Source: Nematopogon swammerdamellus
Lineage: Eukaryota > Arthropoda > Insecta > Lepidoptera > Adelidae
Assembly (NCBI GenBank): GCA_946902875.1
Contig: OX336342.1
Span: 9,417,523-9,481,522 of the forward strand
Length of the DNA: 64,000 bases
Reading direction: 5' to 3'
The notes under the pieces are model-generated. The model was not told the origin of the DNA. It did not search any database and saw only the letters and a program-made list of their open reading frames with translations. Position 1 is the stretch's first letter. Every line of letters starts with the position of its first letter. Position numbers and translations under genes: made by a program. Shown piece by piece: positions 51,701-62,500 of this stretch.

Positions 51701-53562
51701 TTAAACCCTTTACCGCATGTCGTTCCATAAGAGGCACACTACCATAAACTGTAGAAATATACTCGTACCGACATCTGCGGTACGTGATGCTCTCTCATAA
51801 TTAGTTAGGTATGTTTCGGAACGCAAACTAAAAATGGCATGCCTCTAGCTTGTCTCTGGTTTGATATTTCAATGACAGAAGCAGTCATTCTGCCGTTTTC
51901 GAGAGAAGGTAAGTTTGGTCGTAACAATTCCCATGTTATAAAATATATATTAAAATTTATAAAATGTAATGACGTAAGACTGTAATTAATTATATATAAA
52001 TATATGTATAATGTTTTAGTTATTTATTTTCATCTTCTTATTTACAACTAAGTATGTGTCTTCCAGAATTTGTGCATGCAAACTAGTAACTTCAAATGCT
52101 TCGTTCCTTTCAACATTATTTTGTTTTATTATATTATAAAAAATAATCACAAATTTATACCGTGCAACTCCGTCACTGGATACTGGCAGTAATAAACGAA
52201 TTTCCTATTCGTTTGGTTGCCACTATTTAAAAAAAGAAGAAGAAGAAGTTTGGTCGTTTATTAGTGTGAATTTCTATGTGTTTCAAGTGCAAATATGTAA
52301 GTTTTTAGGTTTCAGTGCAAAAATAACTATATCCCGGTCGATTTTATCATAAAACATGGAAGTAATTCGAACCACATAATAATTATAACATGCTTACATT
52401 TCTGTTCCTAATGTGGAACTGTATGCAGTAAAGGCAAAGGGGGCTCGGGTGAATATGGAACAGTATGCAGTAACGTGTATTTCCTGATATGGAACACCAT
52501 GCATATGGTACTTCCATTGGTACATAATAATATATAAGTTTTGTACCTAATAGGACATTTTCGGACAGTGTAGGGGCCAGCACTCCACCATGGACAGCCA
52601 AACGTGCCCTAGTTGACATGCTTTGGCTGCTCATAATAGCGTGCAACGCCCCATTCACTTGGTTGCCTATTCTATTGGTTCTTCTATTCTTTCGTGTCTT
52701 TTTGCCTGTTCGTTACTATTCTTTTAATTGTTACAGATACACACAAAATGAAAACACGTGGGCGTAAAGTTACACTTCCTCCAGACTACAGTGAAGACGA
52801 GCACCTCTCCGATGATGACGAATATAAGTTACTGGAAAAGGGGTCTGATGTGTACATGTCATTATTGAATTTTAAACTATACATAGCCGACGTTTTGATG
52901 CGAGAAACCACCGGCGTTTTCACTCCAACGACACGAAGCAGAGGAAGACCCGTTTTAAATCCAGTTGAAAATAAGCCAAAACGACGCCGCATTGAACTGC
53001 CCCCAACAGAAGTTGCTCAAGATGGGATCGGTCATTGGGCCACATGGGCAAAGGACCGACAGCGTTGCAAAATGTGCAGTTTAAAGTCCTTTGTTTACTG
53101 CAGCAAGTGTAATTGATATCTTTGTTTTAATAAGGATAGAAACTGTTTTAAATCATTCCATATGTTAATAGTTTAAGGTACATACCTAAATAAAATACAT
53201 CTTAAAAATAAAATATTGGTTTTATTACTTGACTGCACGAAGAAAAAAGGAGGATGTTTTTTATTTAAATGGCTTATCAATATTTTTAAATGATATTTCC
53301 TTGTATTAAAACATACCCTTAAAATAAAATATATAAATAAATAAGTAATAGCTAAGTTGACATTACTGCATACTGTTCCAAATTTCGACTATTCTCTTAA
53401 CTGCATGGTGTTCCAAATATGGAACTGCCCTTTTTTATAATTTTTTTATTGATTTTATGAGTTTAAAAATTTTTTTTTATTTTTCTGGAGGAACTACTAG
53501 GGCACATTGTGCCGTAAATTAATTTGAGCCAATTTAAAAAATCCATGCGGTAAAGGGTTATG
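51701..53562 (+). mobile_element. piggyBac-like element with short ORF
   Basis: CCCTTTACCGCATG at 51706 is mirrored by CATGCGGTAAAGGG ending at 53558. The left flank contains TTAA. Subterminal repeats of the type TATGGAACAGTATGCAGTAA (52456-52475) recur inverted at 53365-53390. The ORF at 52748-53116 lies between. Confidence 0.65.
52748..53116 (+). CDS. piggyBac-derived ORF lacking the catalytic core
   Basis: An intact ATG frame of 122 codons. Residues 1-35 are basic then acidic (PPDYSEDEHLSDDDEYKL), like the N-terminus of piggyBac transposases. From LLNFKLYIADVLM onward it reads like the C-terminal part, with a basic linker (KPKRRRIELPP) and HWATWAKDRQRCKMCS...YCSKCN. It stops in the Cys-rich domain, before the family's last CxxxxxC...H residues. 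The DDD catalytic domain is absent. A splice-acceptor-like TTTTAATTGTTACAG lies 13 bp upstream of the ATG, so an upstream non-coding exon is possible. It may be an internally deleted transposon or a small domesticated DNA-binding protein. Confidence 0.5.
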   Translation: MKTRGRKVTLPPDYSEDEHLSDDDEYKLLEKGSDVYMSLLNFKLYIADVLMRETTGVFTPTTRSRGRPVLNPVENKPKRRRIELPPTEVAQDGIGHWATWAKDRQRCKMCSLKSFVYCSKCN

Positions 53563-53639
53563 CAATGACTTGTTGCATTTTAAATAATAAAAATAAATCT
53601 GTCGCTTTTCGAGATCTGTCGCGAGTCTAACATTTTTAC

Positions 53640-53960
53640 CTACCTAAAAAAGTGCCAAGCGCCGCTAAAGAAGTTTTCACTTTAAAAAAAACAAAAAAAA
53701 AAATTGAGGTTCGAACCCATATGGTCGATATCGAAAAAATAAACCAACCCTACACTGTTACCACTGAGCCACCAAATCACATAAACGACCAGACGAATAT
53801 CGGCTTCACTTGGTTCGCTTCCGAGCCGAGTCAACCCGAGTGTTTCCGAAAGGAGCCAGGTTTGCAGGTTCGGAGTCGGAGGCACCGCAGGCACGAAAAA
53901 GGCTGTCAGGTGCCGTACCGCAAGGCAACCCACCGATTATGCTGTCACTGTCAACTGTCA
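53640..53960 (-). mobile_element. SINE-H copy with 13-kb repeat unit at its end
   Basis: GAGGTTCGAACCCATATGG and CCACTGAGCCACCAAATCAC are the reverse tRNA-like head. The 5' side (AGTGCCAAGCGCCGCTAAAG) matches the tandem repeat at 12885-13092. Confidence 0.55.
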
Positions 53961-54554
53961 AGTTCAAGCTTCATTCAAGTGTATTACCCGTCGCAGTGTT
54001 GCCATGTTAGGAGATTTTCTCCTAGATTCAGGAGAATTTCAGCGGTGTTAGGAGAAGTTTTTGCCTGTCAGGAGAGTAGGAGAAAATCTAGGAGAAAGAA
54101 AATCATTACAGGAGAAGATTTAGGAGCGAGAAACATATATTTACTAGTAAGTAACAAACAAATATTTCGGTATGTACGGTGACAAAACAATGAATGAACT
54201 GTTTGTGAATCAACCAACCTCTCAAGTTACACAATATACGATAGGATTTGTCTTTGAATAAGAGCAAGGTTGTATATTGTTGTTGTATATTGTTTATTAA
54301 GCATTCATTAGACAGCATGACTGTACTCGAATTTGTCACAATTTGTTCTATCCGATTCGATTACACCCACGAAGAAGAACCGGTAAGAAACTTCGCTCCC
54401 CTTCTTCTTCTTCGGTTCCCCTTCTTGCTCTTTAGATAGGATAATGTGACACTCTGTGAGTGTGTGCGTGCATTGATCGACCGACAAGCTACTACCGGGC
54501 GGGCCTAACCGAACGAACACTTTGTTATCAATCAATGTTATTTTACATGTATTC

Positions 54555-54905
54555 TTTGTAATAATAAGTAGTATTACTAAGCCTACGTCGATATTCTGTC
54601 CGTCAGTCCGCACTACTTTAACGGCTGTATCTTTTGTACCGTAATAGGTAGCTGGTTGTGATTTTCACAGATCATGTGTTATTTATTATTGGCGGACATC
54701 CTATTAAACATTAAGAAAAAAAAAAAAAAATTAAGGGCTTCCCCATAAAAGAAACGTTTTTTTTTCTAAAAAAAAAATATTTTTTGTTTGGTTTTGCTCT
54801 AACGTAAAAACGATAATACGTACAAGTGTCAAACTTGGTGTGGTTAAAAACTAAAAAAACAAAACAAATAATTAAAACAGACGAATTACGTGGTGGTTAG
54901 AATGG
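54555..54905 (+). repeat. Repeat D copy
   Basis: GTATTACTAAGCCTACGTCG, GTAATAGGTAGCTGGTTGTG, AAGGGCTTCCCCATAAAAG, and GCTCTAACGTAAAAACG, in line with 270-470 and 35825-35860. Confidence 0.6.
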
Positions 54906-55269
54906 CAATCGTGGTTATGACGGGGGGACAAATCATTATTGGCGGAGAAGTGATAGAACATATTGAAGGAAGAGTATGTACGTATATATCGGTTAAATAC
55001 TGCTTGGTAGACAAGGTCTCCTTAAGAAGGTCGAGGGAGGAATTCAACTGAGTAGGGCTGCCTCGGAAATTTAAAATTCGCCCCGAGGTCTAACCTGTAT
55101 AAATTAAGACCAGCGCGTCCTACCGTTTATGACGTACGGGTGTGAAACGTGAGCTCTGACTAAAGTTGTTTTCAAAAGTTGCCCAGCGAGCGATGGATGG
55201 AACTAGCCATGCTGGGCTGGCATGGCTAGGGAGTATAGCTAGGCGAAATGGTGCGTAATGAGTAATGAC

Positions 55270-55490
55270 TAATGAATGAGGGGACGACGACCGTTGGAGT
55301 AACCATGTACTACATTGGCGGCCGTGGACAGGAAAATGGAGTGTGGGAGACCACCCGCCAGGTGGGACGCCGACATGAAGTATGTCGGCGGAAAGCAGTG
55401 GTCCGTACCGCTGAAGGCCGAGAGACTGGAGGAAAATTGAAGGCGTATGTCCAGCAGTAGACGCTTACACGCTGACCGACTGACTGACTG
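55270..55490 (+). mobile_element. RTE-type LINE C-terminal fragment, uninterrupted
   Basis: Reads toward KLKAYVQQ and a stop. It contains GTGGACAGGAAAATGGAGTG and GGAAAATTGAAGGCGTATG. It is the unbroken counterpart of 1486-1835. A (CTGA)n-like tail follows. Confidence 0.6.
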
Positions 55491-55552
55491 ACAGAGAACC
55501 CTCGGTGCGCGAGTTCGACTCGCACTTGACCGGTTTTCAGGGTGCAAAAGAA

Positions 55553-56060
55553 TAAGAATAAGAATAAGAATAAGAAATATTTATTTTTCACTTCAAATAC
55601 ATAAGTACAAAACCAATACTAGATAACAATAGCTATGAATAAGAGAAAAAAAGGACTGGACACAGCCTGTGCTGAATCTATTGAAGATTCAGCGCTGTAT
55701 TTAAGTCCAGCCCTACAAATACAGTCACATTTAACCGTGTTACAACTCACTTAGCTCTTTGACTTATTATATTAGATTAACAAATAATTTTTGACAATTC
55801 CAGTACAGTCATGCTACATCTAAGGAATTCTTACTAAACAATATACAACAATATACATATACAATTGTCTGAATGAATAAAATAGAATAATAAGTACTTA
55901 AACATAAAAAAAATACATAGGTAATACTAAAACAATAAAATAAACACACCCAGGGAGGTACAGTTAAACTTTCCTCTGTTGTGAAAGGAGATATAATTTG
56001 AGTTTTCTTTTAAATGAGTTATTATTAGTGATATCCCTGATTGGCGGAGGCAAATTGTTC
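55553..56060 (-). mobile_element. LINE 3' region with (GAATAA)n tail
   Basis: AAGAATAAGAATAAGAATAAG, then AATATTTATTTTTCACTTC and a long AT-rich stretch with GGACTGGACACAGCC / AAGTCCAGCCCT. It resembles 4425-4600 in layout. No frame was recognised. Confidence 0.4.
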
Positions 56061-56532
56061 CAAGATACAGCTCTTTACAGGTAAAACAGACAGACGGACG
56101 GACAGACGGCCTAGGCTTAGTAAAATGTTCCCGTACGTATAAGGAACACTAAAAATGTGGTGAAATTTTTATAATTTGAAGAACAGGAGAATTTTTTAGG
56201 AGGACGAAAATTTTCTAGGAGATTTTTAGGAGATTTTCGAAGTCAATCTAGGAGAATTTCAAAATTTGAGTTGGCAACACTGCCCGTCGGTAATCATATT
56301 CTATAATCTGCTCTAATCCGAGCTCTAATCTTCATTTATTTTATTCTTTCTTTGGTTTATCCAGTAAATATTCGAAACGTTGGTTCCACCAACTTGGTGG
56401 AAGATTTGTCCGACCGCGGATCTGCGTGCGAGCGACAGGACAGTTTGTTTTCCTTCCCATTTTCAAAAACTTGTTTTCTTGAAAAACTGTGCTTTATCAT
56501 AACACATGTGTAAAACCAAATAAAGCGACAAG

Positions 56533-59500
56533 ATGTCCATGACAACCAGCAGTAACTGGTCGCTCGGGCAATACATGCAAGTGGTAGAGCGGGCGTTCCG
56601 CGCAGCGCAGGGTGCCGTGCTGGCGCGACTGCTCTCTCTGCGGGAGGATCACGTCGCGAACCCCTCCCTGGTGTCGAGCGACGTCGCCGCCGTCGTCGAG
56701 GGCAACTGTATGGCGCCAGTAGATGAGATTCTCATTGCACACTTGCTTTGTTTGAAGGTACCTACTAGCGTTGACCGTTAATGTATAATGTAAAAAGTAT
56801 GTATCCCAAAGAATAATGACATTGTTCCAAAAGAAGAAAAGAACTGTTACAAAAGAACATCTTACCTTACTAGGTGGTGGGGTTCAATCCGCCCGGGTTG
56901 GTACCAGAGGTGTCTGTCGTGTCGGTTTGCGGCACGAAATCGCGCACGACAGTTTCGGGTACAGCCCGAACACGGTGCGTGCAAGCCGAAATGTTCCGAG
57001 CACGATCGTGTTTCCGTGCTAGCTAGGCCAGCCCGACGCCCGGTCGACACGATAAGCACGAACCGTGTTGACGGCATGCTGATGTGATTATGCGCGCGCG
57101 TACCTACAAGAATTTAGGATTTCTTTATTTATTTCTTACTTATACAATGTCAGCCCAACGCAAAATTTTTCCTATAATTAGGAATAAGATGTCAAAGAAA
57201 CAAAAGAAACTCTTTTGTTTTGGGATTAGTCTGGCTACACTAGACTGCAGCCCTGCCTGTCTTGTCAGCTTAATTTACGAAGTTGTAGACGGCAATTTCG
57301 GACACAGCCTGAACACGGTTCGTTCTGTCTAGCCGAAATATTCCGACTAGCTGCTGAAGTTTCCAGGCTAGCTAGGCCAGCCTGAAGCTTGGGCAACACG
57401 ATCGGCACGAAACGTGTCGACGGATCGCTGATGTGGTTATAGGTACCTACATACATTTCTCACACAAACATAATTTTTTCGTGTCTGTATGGGGCCGGTA
57501 GGTACTTTAAAAGAATAGCTCCACTGCATCTCCCCGTGCATGTCGTAAAAGGCGACTAAGGGATAAGGACAAGATGCCGTGCTAAAGGGCGACAGGCTAG
57601 CCCCCTCTCACCTTGGCACGGTCCTTCCACCGAGTCATGCAGCGGGTGGGTTTTCGTGCCTCACTTGCTGCTTGATAGTTATCTTGTCGGAATACTTTGC
57701 TAATCCGACAGTGTGAAGTGAAAACATAAAAAAAATACTTTTGTTTCGTACCTGGATGGACAAGTATATATATTTATATATTTATTTATTGGTGTATTAT
57801 ATTTTAGATATTTATTTAGCGATTTATATGTAGGTATATATTTATATTGCTTTTATTTAACTAGGATGTATTTATATGTATTATTATTTAGGACCCCGAC
57901 CGTGGTAATTTTACTCGCACAACGAGTTCGAGCTGCGCTCGACTCGATCGGTCGCACGAGGCAAATTATTTTGGTACCGGCGTGCAGGTGTAAGTATTCT
58001 TATTATTATTTTATATTCAATTCTCACGCTCAATTCTTTTGCTACTACCTACTTACATTCCACTATATTAATCGACTCACAAACATCCAAAGGTTGACTG
58101 TAAGAAATCTCTTTTAGGGATAAGTCCGCCTTTGCACCTCATGTAATTGTTGTTTTTACTTATTATTGATGTATGTTTCTAGGAGCAATAAAGAATTTTC
58201 TATCTATCTATCTATCTAATCGTGGTGGTCGGTGTTGTGCTGTAATTTACCCGAGTTGCAGCACAACACCGAATACTCTGCTTACCCCGATTGTCGGGAT
58301 ACAGCGTTATGTATGTATGTATTTTTTCGTTTAACTTTACTTATACAGGGTGTTTCAGGATAGGTTTTCGTAAATTCAGGGTTCGAAAGGGGTTCATATT
58401 TGAAGACGAAAAGCTCTGTAACGTTTTCCCCGATTCGATTATTTTACAGTACTTTTTGGTGAAAATCGAGTCATCAAGATTTGGTGGAGTCATCAAGACT
58501 GGATGAGTATTTCCTATTCCTTAAGTTTCTCAAACCTATCCTGCCTGATACAGCCTGTATATATTGTAAGTAATAATCTTGATAGAACTGACATGGATTT
58601 AACACAACCTCCCGGTTGAGAGGCGGTGTCCGTCCGTACTCTCTCCCTCAGTACCACGTGGCCACCATGTTGAAAAATCGCAGATTATTTCGTTTGCCTT
58701 TTAATTATTATTATCATAGCATACGTACTTTAAACTAGAAAGAGAGTAGTGAGAAAGGTGGAGGGGGTAACTAGACAGGAATAAAATAACTAAATCGTTC
58801 ACTTTTTTGCCAGTCTTCCCGCTGTCTTCTTTCTATCTAGTGGTCATTTAATGCGCTTGCGTTTCGTGCGTCACCCTCACCTCTAACCCCGCGTCACCGG
58901 CAGCCATAGAATATTTAGAGAACAGAAGTTACACTTCGATCGTACCGATTCTCGAATCGAGGACTCGGCCCACTGGAGTCTACCCGGGGGAACGTTGGGC
59001 TCTTTCGGCTTATTTTCGAGTGTGTTCGGCAAACTCGCACCTTTACATCTGTCAGACTTTATTGCTTCGTTCTTGCATTCTGGCGGCTTCGTGTGTGGTT
59101 CAGTGTTTTATGTTATTTGTGTTCATTATAGTATAGTGTATAGATTTTTTATTATTGTAAACGAGCGTGAGTGAGATGCGATGAGTGGATTAGAAGACGC
59201 AACTATATTCAGCAGTAAACTTCAATCCGGAGAATGGGGAACCGGGAAATCAGTTAAATTTAACTTGAAACACTACCCCGCACTCACTAATACACACATA
59301 CGCCTTATTAAAAAGAAAGTTTTTAAGTTTCTAGATATTATGTACCTACTTATAAAATAGTTATAATATATCATGTCCCTCTGACTGAACGCACACCTAT
59401 ACTATACTATAACACGAGAACGGGTTAGTGTAATTTCTGTAGATTTTACTCTATTCTGTGTCACTTCACTCGCTCTTTGTCGCTCGCTAGCCTAGCCGCG

Positions 59501-62500
59501 CGGCGCGAGGCGGCATGTGACGCGTCAATACGTTTGATCTGCCGCCGCGTGCCGCCGACCAATGGCTATCGGCGGGACGCGCTCCGTCACAACGTTTGAT
59601 TTAAATAGCGATACCGCCAAATAGGAGAAAGAGAGACAGAGGTATGGGCATTACGCATTAGACATGGAATCAAAGATAATTGATCGAATTTCGTATTTTT
59701 AATATTATTGCAAGCTTTTATTGAACTTGCAATTTAAGTTTAAGTAGGTATGTATGCAGGTACATAAATGTTAGTTTGTGTGTTCAGTTAATTGCGAATG
59801 AAAACGACGAAACCTATACTTAACTGTGTAAAGAGTTTAACGTTACATACAGTTAACTACCTACCTGAAGGCAATAAGTTCACCTTCTACCTGCCTGTAC
59901 AGTCCATATGTAATATTTAATAATAAATAATTATTAACACACGATTCTTAAAACAATACATACATACATATACATATCACGCACGCTGAATCCCGTAAAT
60001 CGGGGTAGCAGAGTAATCAGTGTTGTGCTGCAAGATCTCTGGTAAATTAAACACAACACCGACCACCACGTTTCGCAAAGTATTCGGACAAGATTTATCT
60101 ATCAAGCAGCAATTAAGGCACGAAGACCCACCTGCTGTATGACTCGGTGAAAGTACCGTGCCAAGGTGAGAGGTGGCGAGCCTGTCGCCCTTTAGCACGG
60201 CATCTTGTCCTTATCCCTTAGTCGCCTTTTACGACATGCACGGGTAGAGATGCAGTGGGGTTATTCTTTTTAAGTACCGGCCCCACACGGTAATACAATA
60301 TCATTGCTAAATCATGGCCCAGGCCCACTTGTGGCATAATAACTTCCGTCTCGTGTACAACGGGCTGGCTCGTGTCGTGCGTAACACGAACACGAAACGG
60401 GCCAGCTAGGCTGAGCCGAGTTTAACCGAGCACGCGCGGCGTCGTACACGGGGCGCGCACGCTCGCTTGATTCCTGTGCACCGGGCTACGTTCGTGTCCA
60501 ACTCGACACGATACGACAGGTCTGGTTGGTACTTACCACCGCACTGAATGAAACGTCGGTCGAAACGGCTATGTAAATAGTTTGTGTTTTCAGTCCAGTT
60601 CAGTGTAGCCGGCACGACCGAAGGGAAACACTGACATGGCACCTAGTTCACCCGGTGAGCTGCTGATGATGAGCTGACATCACGGATGTTGTAGGTGATG
60701 TAGCCAACCGTGTCAGTTTCCATAAAAAAAAACACCCAGTCAAGTCCCCCGGCACCGGCCGCCACACGCTCGATCCGTCCGACTGGCCCGAGAACGGACT
60801 GACTGTCGCCTGTTCAGTCGAATGCAATGCGCCATTGTGGGGCACGTCAGTCAGTCAGTCTGACAATTCACCAGTAAACTCTCTTTCTAATACATATTAT
60901 TAAATAAACGAGCTGAGATGGAAGAACTAACAAATTAAGGTATTTCTCTTGTTTAGCTAGTTTGCAGGTAACGAAGGAACGCTCAACTCAATCAGTAATA
61001 TTCTCTTTCAGTTGAATAATTTACGCGACTCACATTGCGTCACCCGGCCGGCACGTTACGTTACATTTATTAAAATGCCGTGCAATAACCGATTCGGAAC
61101 CATAACTTGAGAAGTTATGTTTGTTATGATTTAAGTTCTCCTTCTCACTGGAAACAAATTTCCTACTTCCTAATTGTTTATTGTTTATTGTATAATTTCA
61201 TCCATAGGTAGGTAACCTACGCTTGGACATGTCGCTAATGATTTAGTTTGTGTCAACGAGTTTGCTTTATTTATTTCCCATCAGTAGTAACCTACCTAAA
61301 ATATCCCTTACATTTGTAGGTATAGATTTTATTATAGAAGTATTTTTTGTTTGTGTATATAAGTATTTATGATGAAACAGTTAAACCCATTTATAGGTGT
61401 CTAACAGTGTCCATGAACATTCAATGATTTACTACATACATTTCCCAATGGGGTAGACAGCGACGACATATCTCCACGTGCCAAGATCCTGATACACCTC
61501 TGCCGCCTCTTCCACTCTCATAATGTTCTTCATGCATGCTCATCGGTTACTGGAAATATGCACTTTTTTTTTATGTAATCCGGTATGGGTGGCTGAGTCG
61601 GAGGGGCCAAAGCGCATGCTCCGACCAGCCAATATCACCTCCGAAAAGGTAGGTGCCATACACGAGACTTCCCTGGATTGCTGGCTATACTGGACTAGAG
61701 GAGAACACAACCGAGGCTGCTATGCGACCATCTTACATCCAGTACGGTGGTAGCAACCCAGTCGGCTACAATTTGAGCCTACCACCTAGTAAGGGGCAAG
61801 GGAAGGGACCTACAGATTTACACCGGTTCCGAGGGGTGAAGCAGCAGGTGTAGGTAGGCACGTAAATTTTTTCGTCCAATAAAACTCATTGGTACACGCC
61901 GACCGGATTCGAACCGCGGCCCTCTCGCATGAGAAGCCGATGCCCAAACCACTCGGCCACCCGCCGCTTGCCCCTTTTTTAGCACGTACCTGCTCTGATC
62001 TAGTTACGTGGATCTAGGACGACCGTTGCTGACTCTTCCAATCACATTCACTCCATGATTATCTTAGTTTGTGTCATATCATGATTTATAAAGGTTTAAA
62101 ATGTTGTGATGTCTCAACAGTGGAGGCAATTACTTGGACAAACTGGAGGCATTACTTGGATGGAATTGAATGGGGGAGTGACACATTTCCCTTTTCTGTA
62201 AAGATAAAGGATACCTATTTGCTATGTTTTTTTATTCTCAGGCCTTAAAATGCGGAGACTGGATGGAGGGGTACCGGCAGCAGAGCGCGTTGGTGGCAGC
62301 GGTGGTGCGGCTGCTGCAGGCACAGAAGGAGGAGAACTGGTCGCTACCGCTCATGTACGCCGTCTGCCTCGACCTGCGGCTCGTCGCGCAGAAGGCCGAG
62401 AGTACACTCGGCGAGGCTCGAGGTACCGACTACTTGATAATACTATTTGACGAGACTCCTGGTCTATATTTGACAAATTGGATAGACTCCTCATTCCAGC

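Larger units (their letters stand above)
53987..56289. mobile_element. Unclassified 2.3-kb transposon with 7-bp target duplication
   Basis: The element 53994-56282 starts CAGTGTTGCCA and ends TGGCAACACTG. CCCGTCG flanks both sides exactly. Both ends are lined with AGGAGAATTTC- and AGGAGATTTTC-like repeats. The interior is filled by other repeats: D (54555-54905, 56070-56160), an RTE fragment (55270-55490) and a LINE-tail-like block (55553-56060). No transposase was recognised. Confidence 0.7.

Noticed and set aside
56497..56742. Minus-strand frame over PCID2 exon 1
   Set aside because: Antisense of a clearly conserved coding exon.
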